NCBI GenBank assembly: GCA_049273695.1
Contig: JBASRE010000030.1
Coordinates: forward strand, 21,983-85,982
Source of the DNA: UBA11740 sp049273695
Lineage (GTDB): Bacteria > Acidobacteriota > Blastocatellia > Pyrinomonadales > Pyrinomonadaceae
Reading direction: 5' to 3'
Length of the DNA: 64,000 nucleotides
Shown: positions 1-8,247 of the stretch, one piece after another
How positions within the stretch are numbered: the stretch's first letter is position 1
Layout: every line of letters begins with the position of its first letter
The notes under the pieces: generated by a model
Told to the model about the DNA's origin: nothing
The model's input: the letters and a program-made list of their open reading frames with translations, nothing else
The model's database searches: none
Program-made: the position numbers and the translations under genes

Positions 1-30
1 TCAAACTCGACATCCCCGTCTAATCTGCGA

Positions 31-62
31 AATTGACAATCATTTTCAATTTGAGCAATACT
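31..62 (+). promoter_or_regulatory. Fur-box-like site overlapping a promoter of the iron permease
   Basis: A TTGACA hexamer (33-38) and an AATACT hexamer (57-62) are separated by 18 nt. The spacer holds AATCATTTTC, which with its flanks resembles a Fur box read on the minus strand (TTGAAAATGATTGTCAA). The next gene is an FTR1-type iron permease, so repression by Fur with iron is a natural reading. The match is by eye only. Confidence 0.5.
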
Positions 63-118
63 GCTGAGGCGGTTGCGAGAGCTCGCAGCCGATCTGCATC
101 ACGTAAAGGGATTCTGTC

Positions 119-958
119 GTGCTTCAGTCATTCATCATCGTTCTTCGGGAAGGGTTCGAGTCGTTCCTGCTGGTCGCCGTCATTTTCTCTTATCTGAAAA
201 AGTCTGGTCGCCCACAACTTTCGCCAGCCGTTTACTCGGCCATCGGGGTGGGGCTAGCCATCAGCGCGACGCTCGGTTACCTACTCTTCCGAATGCAGAC
301 CGGAGACCCTGAGTTAATGGAGCGATGGCTCGGACCGTCAGTCGCGGGTTTCTTCGCGAACGAAGCTTTGCGTGAAGGCGTGCTCGGACTTGCCGCGATC
401 CTGATGGTGCTGTCGCTTGTCATTTACATGTGGAGAACGGGCGCCAACTTGAAAGAGCGAATGGAGCATCGCCTGGGTAAGGTTTCTGTTCGACCGGGAT
501 GGATGGCTTTCGCGGGAATTTTCCTGTTCACCGTGCTGATGATCGCCCGCGAAGGAATGGAAACTGCGCTGATGCTTTTACAGGTGCGCAGCCCGCGTCT
601 CATTTGGGGAGCCGCGCTCGGACTCGTCGCCACGATCGCGATGGCTTTGGCGTGGGCCCGGTTCGGACATCTGATTAACGTGCGCCGGTTCTTTCAGGTC
701 ACCGCAATCTTCCTCGTGCTTTTCATGATTCAGGTCGGCATCTATACCTTCCACGAATTCTCCGAAGCCGGCGTCCTACCAAACAGCGAAGCGATTCATA
801 CCGCCACCGAAAAGTTCTCGCCGGACGGGCTGTACGGCCAATGGTTTTCAATTGTGATGGTGGGCGTGTGCGGGGTGTGGCTGTTGGGCGCCTGGATTAT
901 CGATCGGTTCAGCAACCTGCGTAACAGCGGGATAACTTTGCATTCGGCAAAAACCTAA
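119..958 (+). CDS. FTR1-family high-affinity iron permease (EfeU-like)
   Basis: Integral membrane protein of 279 residues with about seven hydrophobic segments. The two FTR1 signature motifs are present: REGFE at residues 10-14 and REGME at 144-148, whose glutamates are thought to bind iron during transport. Length and motif spacing fit bacterial FTR1/EfeU permeases. The start is GTG, placed 8 nt after an AAAGGG ribosome-binding site (105-110). No EfeO or EfeB partner gene lies downstream in this window; the upstream side is cut by the window edge. A Fur-like site precedes it and a hairpin terminator follows, so it is probably a single-gene unit. Family assignment is firm; substrate (Fe) is by family. 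Confidence 0.93.
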   Translation: MLQSFIIVLREGFESFLLVAVIFSYLKKSGRPQLSPAVYSAIGVGLAISATLGYLLFRMQTGDPELMERWLGPSVAGFFANEALREGVLGLAAILMVLSLVIYMWRTGANLKERMEHRLGKVSVRPGWMAFAGIFLFTVLMIAREGMETALMLLQVRSPRLIWGAALGLVATIAMALAWARFGHLINVRRFFQVTAIFLVLFMIQVGIYTFHEFSEAGVLPNSEAIHTATEKFSPDGLYGQWFSIVMVGVCGVWLLGAWIIDRFSNLRNSGITLHSAKT

Positions 959-991
959 GCCGACCAATTCCTTTTCTGCGTTCCACGAGAG

Positions 992-1024
992 CTCGCTTCT
1001 GATTTTTCAGAGGCGAGTTTCTTC
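992..1024 (+). terminator. Rho-independent terminator of the iron permease gene
   Basis: An 11-bp stem (CTCGCTTCTGA with TCAGAGGCGAG, one G-U pair) closes a 4-nt T loop and is followed by TTTCTTC. It lies 34 nt after the permease stop codon. Confidence 0.7.
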
Positions 1025-1051
1025 ATTCTAAAGATCTAAGCTTCAAAAGTA

Positions 1052-1080
1052 TTGACGCACTCCATCGCTGGAGGTATAAG
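1052..1080 (+). promoter_or_regulatory. Sigma70-type promoter
   Basis: TTGACG (1052-1057), a 17-nt spacer and TATAAG (1075-1080) form a near-consensus promoter about 80 nt before the DUF2167 gene. Confidence 0.6.
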
Positions 1081-1160
1081 GTCTCGTTAGCAATCCGACC
1101 CGGCCTCAAAATGATTGATCTATCGTCTTCATAATCGTTCTAACGCTGCAGGAGTAAAAC

Positions 1161-2051
1161 ATGAAGATACGTTGCATCGCGATTCTAACCATCGTGTGCG
1201 CTTTCTGTCTGGTTACGGCGGGACAGAACCGTAAACGCCGGGACCGTCCATCCCCTACGCCTGAGCCAACGGTCGACGACTACAACGTGAAATGGCAGAA
1301 GGGTCCTTCCGTTGGAACGCTCGGCGAGGTAGCTGAAGTCAAAGTCCCTGCCGATTACGTTTTCGCCGGCGCTAACGACACGCGCACGATCATGGAGGCG
1401 AATCAGAATCCGGTCTCCGGCAAGGAAGTGGGATTTGTTTCTCCGCCTGAGCGAGAGTGGTTTGCGGTTTTTGAATTCGATGACGTGGGTTACGTCCGAG
1501 ATGATGAAAAGGGCGAGTTGGATGCGCCGGCTCTTCTGCAATCAATCAGGGCCGCTACTGAGACGGCGAACCAGGAACGGCAGCGTCGAGGCTGGTCAAT
1601 AATGACGATCACCGGTTGGGAGCAACCGCCTCGCTACAATGAATCAACCCATAATCTTGAATGGGCCATCAGAGGCGAAAGCGACGGCGCTACCGTCATC
1701 AACCACAACACCAGGCTGCTGGGCCGCCGGGGCGTGATCGAAGTAACTCTGGTAACGCGTCCGGAGAACTTTGCCGAAAGCCTGGCACAATTCAAGTCGA
1801 TGCTTACCGGATTCGGTTTCACCCAGGGGCAAACTTACGGAGAGTTCCGTCAGGGTGACAGGATTGCGGAGTACGGACTGAAAGGACTGATCGTTGGCGG
1901 TGGCACTGCGGTCCTGGTCAAGAGCGGTATTCTGAAATGGTTATGGAAACTAATTCTCGTGGCTGTCATTGCCGGCGCCGCCTTCTTCAAAAAAATCATT
2001 GCGTTTGTTAAGAATCTGTTTTCGCCGCAGAAATCCGGAATGGAATCTTAG
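1161..2051 (+). CDS. DUF2167 family membrane-anchored protein
   Basis: Protein of 296 residues with an N-terminal signal peptide (residues 1-20), a Pro-rich linker, an extracytoplasmic domain and a C-terminal hydrophobic stretch (about 240-285). The segment around residues 152-170 (GWEQPPRYNESTHNLEWA) is the hallmark of DUF2167, a widespread family of unknown function. An AGGAG ribosome-binding site lies 6 nt before the ATG. The next two genes follow closely and overlap, so the three probably form an operon of envelope proteins. No catalytic residues are recognisable. Confidence 0.85.
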   Translation: MKIRCIAILTIVCAFCLVTAGQNRKRRDRPSPTPEPTVDDYNVKWQKGPSVGTLGEVAEVKVPADYVFAGANDTRTIMEANQNPVSGKEVGFVSPPEREWFAVFEFDDVGYVRDDEKGELDAPALLQSIRAATETANQERQRRGWSIMTITGWEQPPRYNESTHNLEWAIRGESDGATVINHNTRLLGRRGVIEVTLVTRPENFAESLAQFKSMLTGFGFTQGQTYGEFRQGDRIAEYGLKGLIVGGGTAVLVKSGILKWLWKLILVAVIAGAAFFKKIIAFVKNLFSPQKSGMES

Positions 2052-2054
2052 CGC

Positions 2055-3254
2055 ATGGGCGATGGCGAAATACTCCTCCTCGTCCTCGCGCTGCTCTATG
2101 TCTCGGATTGTGTGATTTGGCTCAGGAACCGGTCAGTCGCGTTTGTTTCGCCCTGGGGCGGCCGATGGCACGTCTCACATGCCGATTCATTTTTCGGAAA
2201 TGACTACGGCAGCCTGCTTTTTCTGAATCCCTTACCTCCGCTTGGTCGCGTATTTCTGTCTCACTTATCGCCCGTTTCCATTTCGCCCGCCGGCGTGTGT
2301 GCCTTTAACCCGCAAGCATTGTTTCGTTTGGGAGCAGGCAGGCAATCAGGCCTCACGATACGCTTTGATGAGATCGCCGCAGCCGGCATCGACGGTGCGA
2401 ATCTGCTGATTAACAACCGGAAATTCACGAAGTGCGCGACCAGCCAACAGGCATCGCGAATTTCTAAGTTAATCAATCAGGTGATTGACGCCAACGTCGT
2501 CGAACGTGAGCTCTTAATCTCAAGATCCATCGCGCAACAATTTGCCGCGGATGAAGCCAACGCGTTGCTGCGCAAAACTCAGGGCGTGGTTAGGCCGATC
2601 CATTTCGTCTGCCAGACGTTTTTTGTATTCCTTTTCGTGGCCACTCCGGCACTGTTGATTACCTTCGGATTGCTGCGACTAATAATTCCGGTTGCGATAG
2701 TTCTGGTGCTGTTCGCGATTGCGATCGCGATCATGTTTTTTCGCGCCCACAGATCTCTCTACGGCGACGACTCTCAAGGACGAATTGAGAATCTAATCAA
2801 GATGGTTTTGTGTCCGCCGGTATCGATTAGAGCAACTGACCTGCTGACGAGAAATGTACTCTCGGAGTTTAGCCCGGTCGTGCTCGCTGGTTTGCTCTTA
2901 GGTTCCAGGGCTTCGGGGTTCGTGCAGGCATACGTACGGGACTTACAACATCCGCTGACATATGAAACAAGAGACAAAATCTCCGCCGAGATTATTTCGT
3001 GGGCAATGGCCAGTCACTTGAAGGTCTGTATTGATTACCTAAGCCGCGGTGATCTCACACCAACCGTCCTGTTTGCTCCGCCACAACCAGAGGGCGACTC
3101 AGTCTCGTATTGCCCACGATGCAGATTTCAATTTGTCGTCTCTTCAGGGCCATGTCCTGATTGTCCCGGCGTGAACCTTCTCGTTTTTCCAAGTTCGACA
3201 GAAACCAAGGTCGGAGGTGCGGCGTGGCCATTGAGGCAAGTTTCACCACAGTAG
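2055..3254 (+). CDS. Membrane protein with C-terminal zinc ribbon, unknown function
   Basis: Protein of 399 residues that I do not recognise. The N-terminus is hydrophobic (residues 4-22), followed by a soluble domain, two central membrane segments (about 183-232) and a C-terminal CPRC...CPDC pair that should form a zinc ribbon. It begins 3 nt after the DUF2167 stop codon and overlaps the next small gene, which argues for co-transcription and a shared envelope role. The ribosome-binding site is weak, consistent with translational coupling. Confidence 0.6.
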   Translation: MGDGEILLLVLALLYVSDCVIWLRNRSVAFVSPWGGRWHVSHADSFFGNDYGSLLFLNPLPPLGRVFLSHLSPVSISPAGVCAFNPQALFRLGAGRQSGLTIRFDEIAAAGIDGANLLINNRKFTKCATSQQASRISKLINQVIDANVVERELLISRSIAQQFAADEANALLRKTQGVVRPIHFVCQTFFVFLFVATPALLITFGLLRLIIPVAIVLVLFAIAIAIMFFRAHRSLYGDDSQGRIENLIKMVLCPPVSIRATDLLTRNVLSEFSPVVLAGLLLGSRASGFVQAYVRDLQHPLTYETRDKISAEIISWAMASHLKVCIDYLSRGDLTPTVLFAPPQPEGDSVSYCPRCRFQFVVSSGPCPDCPGVNLLVFPSSTETKVGGAAWPLRQVSPQ

Positions 3255-3418
3255 CCATTATGATTGTCGCCTTCATCGCGGGTTTCTCAATCGTCAGCTT
3301 TATTATCCGGAAGTTGAGAGAGGGGCCGTTCAACCCCGATCTGATCGGACCCCATCCGAAGGATCCCGACCCAACCAGCGAAGCCCGCGATCAATCGAAA
3401 GACCAAAGCAAACCTTAA
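3224..3418 (+). CDS. Small single-span membrane protein
   Basis: Protein of 64 residues with one transmembrane helix (about residues 8-28) and a charged, Pro-rich tail. The GTG at 3224 is preferred over an upstream in-frame ATG (3161) because GGAGG sits at 3213-3217 and because it gives a compact protein starting just before the helix. It overlaps the end of the preceding gene by 31 nt, so expression is probably coupled. Function unknown. Confidence 0.55.
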   Translation: MAIEASFTTVAIMIVAFIAGFSIVSFIIRKLREGPFNPDLIGPHPKDPDPTSEARDQSKDQSKP

Positions 3419-3505
3419 GGCCGCCCCACTTGTGTGGGATCGTCGAGAAAGAGAATCTCAGCTTTTCGAACGAGTGGCCCGCGAAGGTTGGCGATCCAAA
3501 TCGAT

Positions 3506-5095
3506 TTACCGTTCGTTGGCAAATTCTTTTGCTAGTTCGCGCTTAAGCAGCTTGCCGGTAGGTCCTTTGGGAATATCTGTCACGAATCGGACTGTCTTCG
3601 GGCACTTGTAGTCCGCGAGTTTGGATTTGCAGTAATTGATTACTTGCTCTTCGGTAACTTCCGTTCCGTTCTTGAGCACGACAAAAGCCGCAACCTCTTC
3701 ACCGTAGAGCGGGTCGGGCACGCCAATCGTGGCAGCGGCCGCGACTGCGGGATGTTCGTAGAGCACTTCGTCAATCTCGCGCGGATAGATGTTCTCGCCG
3801 CCGCGAATGATCATGTCTGACTTGCGATCAACGATAAAGAAGAATCCTTCCTTGTCCCGATAGCCGATATCTCCGGTGTGAAACCAGCCGCCACGAAAGG
3901 CGCGTTCGTTGGCTTCCGGGTTCTTGAAGTACCCCTTCAGAATGTTTTCACCGCGCAGCGCGATTTCGCCAAGTTCGCCATCGGGAACTTCGTTGTCGTC
4001 ATCGTCAACGACTTTCATGTCATTTCCGATTGTCATCCCACACGAGCCGGCGCGACGGCGCTCATCCGGTGGATTGAACGTCGATCGGCAGGTCGATTCA
4101 GACAGGCCATAGCCTTCGATCACGGGACAGTTGAACGTCTCTTCGAATTTCTTCATCACTTCGGCGGGCACCGGCGCCGAGCCGCACATCGCAAACCGAA
4201 GTTGATCCGTTTTCAATCCCGCAGGCACGCCCTCAGGATAGGTGTTCAGTAACATGGACAGCATCGTCGCGACTGAACCGAACGAAGTGATCTGGTAATC
4301 CGAAATGACATTCCAGAATTTCGACGCAGAGAATTTCGGACTGATTACACTCGAGCCGCCGGCGTACAGCGCCGACATGGTCGTCACCGATACGGCATTC
4401 ATGTGAAAGAGCGGCATGATCGTCAGCAGTCGATCGCTTTCGGTGAAACTTAACCATTCGCCGATTTGCCGCGCGTTTGCGATCAGGTTGCCGTGAGTTA
4501 ATAAACAGCCTTTTGGTTTTCCGGTGGTGCCCGAGGTGTAAATGATTATGGCGTCGTCGCTGGATACGCACGCCTCCGGCGTCGTCGGTACGCACGCCTC
4601 CGGCGTGCTGGCAGGCCAGCGGCCTGCGTACCCACGCGTCACCTCTTCCTCATCATCAAACACGATCACCGATTTCAAATGCGGAAGCCCGCCTTTGATG
4701 TTCTCAATTCGCTCGCGAAACTCTGCAGCCACGAGCACCGCTTTTGCCTCAGAGTTGTGCATCACAAACTGCGTCTCTTCATCTTTCAAAAGCGAGTTTA
4801 CCGGCCCGGCGAGTGCGCCGAGTCTCCAACATGCAAAGTACGCGATGATGTATTCGGCGCTGTTCGGCATCAAGAGACTGACCACGTCACCCTTCTTGAT
4901 GCCGTGCGATTGCAGCATCGCGGCGACACGCTCAACCGCCTCAGCGAATCGCGCGTAACTAAACTGGCGGCCGTCGGCCTCCGAAAACAGAAACACTTTT
5001 TCCGGCGCGTTTCTCACGCGATCGGCGAGCAGAGCGTCAATGTTCTCCGGCTCATTTATGGGCCTTTGCCCGATGCTTGGCCTGCTGTCATTCAT
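3506..5095 (-). CDS. AMP-forming acyl-CoA synthetase with in-frame palindromic insertion
   Basis: Adenylate-forming enzyme of 529 residues that activates a carboxylic acid (probably a fatty acid) to acyl-AMP and then acyl-CoA. Visible motifs: YTSGTTGKPKG (about 186-196), YGLSEST (A5 region), the HTGDIG/DRKSDMI hinge region and the C-terminal GPTGKLLKREL with the catalytic lysine. Residues about 155-178 (around TPEACVPTTPEACV) are not family sequence: they are encoded by a palindromic repeat that also occurs between genes elsewhere in the window. The insertion keeps the frame and lies just before the phosphate-binding loop, in a surface-exposed variable region. Chain-length specificity cannot be read from the sequence. 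Confidence 0.9.
   Translation of the reverse strand: MNDSRPSIGQRPINEPENIDALLADRVRNAPEKVFLFSEADGRQFSYARFAEAVERVAAMLQSHGIKKGDVVSLLMPNSAEYIIAYFACWRLGALAGPVNSLLKDEETQFVMHNSEAKAVLVAAEFRERIENIKGGLPHLKSVIVFDDEEEVTRGYAGRWPASTPEACVPTTPEACVSSDDAIIIYTSGTTGKPKGCLLTHGNLIANARQIGEWLSFTESDRLLTIMPLFHMNAVSVTTMSALYAGGSSVISPKFSASKFWNVISDYQITSFGSVATMLSMLLNTYPEGVPAGLKTDQLRFAMCGSAPVPAEVMKKFEETFNCPVIEGYGLSESTCRSTFNPPDERRRAGSCGMTIGNDMKVVDDDDNEVPDGELGEIALRGENILKGYFKNPEANERAFRGGWFHTGDIGYRDKEGFFFIVDRKSDMIIRGGENIYPREIDEVLYEHPAVAAAATIGVPDPLYGEEVAAFVVLKNGTEVTEEQVINYCKSKLADYKCPKTVRFVTDIPKGPTGKLLKRELAKEFANER
4564..4632. repeat. Palindromic repeat family A, intragenic copy
   Basis: A 46-bp unit (4587-4632) starts GGTACGCACG and ends CTGCGTACC, with two internal palindromes; an extra half unit (4565-4582) precedes it. 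The same 46-bp arrangement occurs between genes at 7474-7519, and a longer variant at 22098-22159. Here it lies inside the acyl-CoA synthetase gene without breaking the frame. Confidence 0.85.
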
Positions 5096-5144
5096 GCGGG
5101 TGCGATGATATATTAGCGCGCGCTTTCAGGCATAACTTACGGCC

Positions 5145-5227
5145 GTGAATGGTAAATAGTAAATCGTAAATAGAGACTGAGCGGCGCTCTTCTATTCACG
5201 ATTTACGATTCACTATTCACTATTTAC
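5145..5227. repeat. Inverted heptad-array element, GTRAATN type (no cargo gene)
   Basis: The left arm is four consecutive 7-nt units (GTGAATG, GTAAATA, GTAAATC, GTAAATA; 5145-5172). The right arm is five units of the reverse complement (TATTCAC, GATTTAC, GATTCAC, TATTCAC, TATTTAC; 5193-5227). The 20-nt centre holds no gene. It lies between divergent acyl-CoA synthetase and aldehyde dehydrogenase genes and ends 8 nt before the latter's ATG. Confidence 0.85.
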
Positions 5228-5235
5228 GAGCACTC

Positions 5236-6714
5236 ATGGAAACTTATCGCAACTTTATAAACGGAAAATGGGTCGAGTCGGCTTCATCGAAATCAGTTGA
5301 CAATATCAATCCGGCAAACACAGACGACGTCATCGGCACCATCAAACAGGCGACCCGCGAAGAAGCCCGCGCCGCTGTCGAAGCCGCCGCCGACGCCTTT
5401 AAATCATGGCGCAGCACGCCGGCTCCGGCGCGGGGAAAGATCGTCGCGAAAGCCGCGCGGTTGATGGAAGAAGCGAAGGAAGAACTGGCACAAATCCTGA
5501 CTCGCGAAGAAGGTAAGACAATTGGCGAGTCGCGCGGCGAGTTACAGCGCTCGATCAACGTCGCGGAATTCTGCGCCGGCGAGTCGCGCCGGATGAATGG
5601 CGAAACAATCTTTTCCGAACTGCCGTCGAACTTCGTTTACACAGTTAAGCAGCCATTGGGCGTGGTCGCCTGCGTGACGCCGTGGAATTTTCCGGTGGCT
5701 ATTCCCACCTGGAAAATTGCACCGGCACTCGTCGCCGGCAACTCGGTCGTGTTCAAGCCGGCAACCCTGACACCCGCCACCGCCGTTCGCATCGTGCAGA
5801 TATTCCAAGAAGCAGGAATTCCGCCGGGCGTCCTGAATCTGATACTCGGGTCAGGCTCGGAAGCCGGCGACGAGATCATCGGCCATCCGGCCGTAAAAGC
5901 CGTTTCGTTCACCGGCTCGAACGGGGTCGGAATTCGTATGTACGAACAGGTGTCGCGGCGCGGCGCGAAATGCCAGTGCGAGATGGGCGGCAAAAATCCA
6001 GTGGTGATTCTTGAAGATGCCGATATGGATCTGGCCGTTGAGAACACGGCCCAGGGCGCGTTCGGCTCAACCGGTCAGCGTTGCACGGCAACCAGCCGCG
6101 CGGTCGTCGTCAATCAAGTAGCGGACGAGTTCGTCGAGCGCGTTACGAAACGTGCACAGTCGATGCGTATCGGTCACGGCAATGATCCGCAGACTGAGAT
6201 GGGGCCGAGTGTTGATGAGAGTCAGTTCAAGACGGTGCTCGATTACATCAACATTGGACGTGAAGACGGCGCGACGATGACCTGCGGCGGCGAACCCGCG
6301 ACCGGCAACGGCCTCGACAAAGGTTACTTTGTTCAGCCGACGGTCTTCGATCACGTCACGCCGGACATGCGCATCGCTCGCGAAGAAATCTTCGGACCCG
6401 TGCTGAGCGTGCTGCGCGTTAAAGATTTCGAAGAAGCCATGCAGGTCGCAAACGACACTGAATTCGGCCTCTCGTCATCGATTTTCACAAACGATGCTGC
6501 GCGCATCTTTCGTTTTGTTGATGAGATTGAAACCGGTATGACGCATATCAACTCGCCGACCACCGGTGGCGAAGCTCACGTCCCATTTGGCGGCATCAAA
6601 GGCACCGGCATCGGCGACCGCGAGCAGGGATCGACAGCTCTGGACTTCTATACCGAACTGAAAGTAGTTTACGTGGATTACACCGGGCGAAAACGCGAGG
6701 GTAATTTGTATTGA
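5236..6714 (+). CDS. NAD(P)-dependent aldehyde dehydrogenase
   Basis: Enzyme of 492 residues, full length for the ALDH superfamily. It shows the NAD-binding TPWNFPVAIP segment, catalytic Glu249 (in CEMGGKNP) and catalytic Cys283 (in GQRCTATS), plus the conserved EEIFGPVL motif. It oxidises an aldehyde to the acid; the sequence resembles the ketoglutarate-semialdehyde/succinate-semialdehyde branch, but the substrate is not certain. With the aminotransferase at 8803 and the pyrimidine genes further on, a role in oxidising malonate semialdehyde is possible (inference). Its stop codon overlaps the start of hicB. Confidence 0.9.
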   Translation: METYRNFINGKWVESASSKSVDNINPANTDDVIGTIKQATREEARAAVEAAADAFKSWRSTPAPARGKIVAKAARLMEEAKEELAQILTREEGKTIGESRGELQRSINVAEFCAGESRRMNGETIFSELPSNFVYTVKQPLGVVACVTPWNFPVAIPTWKIAPALVAGNSVVFKPATLTPATAVRIVQIFQEAGIPPGVLNLILGSGSEAGDEIIGHPAVKAVSFTGSNGVGIRMYEQVSRRGAKCQCEMGGKNPVVILEDADMDLAVENTAQGAFGSTGQRCTATSRAVVVNQVADEFVERVTKRAQSMRIGHGNDPQTEMGPSVDESQFKTVLDYINIGREDGATMTCGGEPATGNGLDKGYFVQPTVFDHVTPDMRIAREEIFGPVLSVLRVKDFEEAMQVANDTEFGLSSSIFTNDAARIFRFVDEIETGMTHINSPTTGGEAHVPFGGIKGTGIGDREQGSTALDFYTELKVVYVDYTGRKREGNLY

Positions 6715-6908
6715 TGCGAACACTGAAATACACGTTCTGGCAAGACGGCGAGTTTTTTCTCGGTTACCTGAACGACTATCCGGATTATCGAACGCAGGCG
6801 CATTCAAAAGATGAACTTCTTGAAAACCTGAAAGACTTGCTCGCTGACATAGAGTCCGGGGAGGTGCCGTTCATTCGAAAGGTTGAAGAACTGGCGATAG
6901 CGTCATGA
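6714..6908 (+). CDS. hicB: HicB-family antitoxin
   Basis: Small acidic protein of 64 residues with the degraded RNase-H-like fold of HicB antitoxins (FFLGYLNDYPDYRTQAHS, then LLADIESGEVPFIR). The ATG at 6714 overlaps the preceding aldehyde dehydrogenase stop by 1 nt. It overlaps the following hicA by the ATGA arrangement usual for two-gene toxin-antitoxin units. It should bind and inhibit HicA and may autoregulate, but the toxin frame downstream is broken. Confidence 0.75.
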   Translation: MRTLKYTFWQDGEFFLGYLNDYPDYRTQAHSKDELLENLKDLLADIESGEVPFIRKVEELAIAS

Positions 6909-7086
6909 AAAGACGCGATTTGGTGCGTACGCTCGAGGAGATGGGTTGTGTCCTAACGAGACACGGTGGAAAACATGACTGGTACACGAACCGAAGACAA
7001 AGCAGTCCCAACCTGTTCCGCGGCACAACGAAATCAACGAGCAGCTGGCTAAATCTATTATTAAGAAACTGAAGAGTCAGTCATAG
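6905..7086 (+). pseudogene. hicA: HicA-family toxin, frameshifted
   Basis: The reading frame from ATG 6905 gives MKRRDLVRTLEEMGCVLTRH with GGKHDWYTN, the start of a HicA mRNA interferase including its catalytic His. A -1 shift near 6990-6993 (CCG where CCCG would restore the frame) continues into KTKQSQPVPRHNEINEQLAK and SIIKKLK, the expected C-terminus, ending at a TAG at 7084-7086. The total of 182 nt is one short of a whole number of codons. Either the toxin is inactivated or this is a base-call error. Confidence 0.75.
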
Positions 7087-7096
7087 GCCTAAATCA

Positions 7097-7468
7097 ATGG
7101 AATCTACCCAACTCTTCAATTTGCTCCAAAGTTACCTCGAGCAATTGCCGTCGTTTCTGGCGTTGATAGCGGGTATCGTTTTCGCGATTACGCGTTGGAA
7201 ACACCACCCGAGAGTCGCGATGGTCGTTGTCATTGCGCTGGTGTACTTGATCGCGCACTTCGTTGTCTTCACGATTGTGTACAACGTAGTTCCCCGCTGG
7301 GTTATTAGCTCCTCGGGAAGCTACCAGAACTTTCGCACAGTTCTCGATCGCGTCTATCTGATGCTTGGCCTGATTTCGAATGGCGCTGCCGCCATTGGGT
7401 TTGGCCTGTTGCTGGCCGCTATTTTCATGCGCCGCGGGCCGGAACCTGTCGCCGAAACTAATCCGTGA
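7097..7468 (+). CDS. Four-span membrane protein, unknown function
   Basis: Protein of 123 residues, mostly hydrophobic (about residues 17-36, 42-66, 88-115). It resembles the C-terminal half of the protein at 7544-8218: both have LALxxGIVFAxxRWKxHPR near the start of the membrane part, then similar helices and a FxxxxxR..Y/F segment. The two are tandem paralogues separated by a repeat of family A. No function is apparent. Confidence 0.6.
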   Translation: MESTQLFNLLQSYLEQLPSFLALIAGIVFAITRWKHHPRVAMVVVIALVYLIAHFVVFTIVYNVVPRWVISSSGSYQNFRTVLDRVYLMLGLISNGAAAIGFGLLLAAIFMRRGPEPVAETNP

Positions 7469-7473
7469 TTCCA

Positions 7474-7519
7474 GGTACGCAGGCCTCTGGCCTGCTGGCA
7501 CGCCAGAGGCGTGCGTACC
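7474..7519. repeat. Palindromic repeat family A, intergenic copy
   Basis: A 46-bp copy starting GGTACGCAGG and ending GTGCGTACC with the same length and two-stem layout as 4587-4632. It separates the two paralogous membrane-protein genes and reaches an alternative GTG start (7511) of the second. Confidence 0.85.
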
Positions 7520-7543
7520 AACAACGAGACGAACCATACCGAA

Positions 7544-8218
7544 GTGAGCCAATGTCCCACATGCAGTCGAGTCTACGATGACGTTGGGCTGAAGTTTTGT
7601 CTCGACGACGGGACGGAACTTGTCTCAAAGGCGGCAGAATCCGAGGCGCCAACGACCGCAGTCATGTCTGGATCCGAAAACGACCTGCCTGAAACGATCG
7701 AGGCCTCAACCCCCGTAATTCCTTCAGCTGAACGCGAGATTCCGTCGACGCTCCCGGCGCCCAGCACACCTAACCGCGGGCTCGTTCCCCTGCTTATCAC
7801 TATCGTCGTTTTGCTGTTGATGGGCGCAGTTATTCTCGTCGCCTACATGGTCTTACCGGCGGGCGAAAACATCTTCTCGTACTTTTTCACGAGGATAGCG
7901 CGCCGATTGCCGATGCTCCTGTTGGCACTCGGGGGAATTGTCTTCGCCTTGATGCGGTGGAAATTACATCCGCGCGCATCGTTGATGACCGTGGTCGCGT
8001 TGGGTATCTATCTTGTGGACATGGTGGTCTACACCTTGATCCTGTATTGGCTGCCGAGCATCGTTGAGCCGATGCAGATGTCGACATCAGGATCACGTTT
8101 CTTCTATTCAGTCGTTTACTTCATTGAAGACATTGTCATGGCCGTGACAATCATTTTGCTTGTCGCCGCGGCATTCGCCAGCCGCAAGTCAAGACCAAGT
8201 TCGAAGGACATCAGTTGA
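7544..8218 (+). CDS. Zinc-ribbon membrane protein, paralogue of the preceding gene
   Basis: About 224 residues from GTG 7544. The N-terminus CPTC...FCLDDG is a zinc-ribbon type common in these bacteria. A low-complexity linker, one membrane span (about 85-105) and a C-terminal multi-span domain homologous to the 7097-7468 protein follow. A longer version from GTG 7511 would start inside a repeat element, so I prefer 7544, which places the zinc ribbon at the N-terminus. Function unknown. Confidence 0.6.
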   Translation: MSQCPTCSRVYDDVGLKFCLDDGTELVSKAAESEAPTTAVMSGSENDLPETIEASTPVIPSAEREIPSTLPAPSTPNRGLVPLLITIVVLLLMGAVILVAYMVLPAGENIFSYFFTRIARRLPMLLLALGGIVFALMRWKLHPRASLMTVVALGIYLVDMVVYTLILYWLPSIVEPMQMSTSGSRFFYSVVYFIEDIVMAVTIILLVAAAFASRKSRPSSKDIS

Positions 8219-8247
8219 TAGGAGACAAGGTAGTTAGGGCAACAAAC

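Noticed and set aside
5145..5227. Possible rho-independent terminator
   Set aside because: It lies between divergent genes, has heptad periodicity and a long loop, and lacks a T-run.
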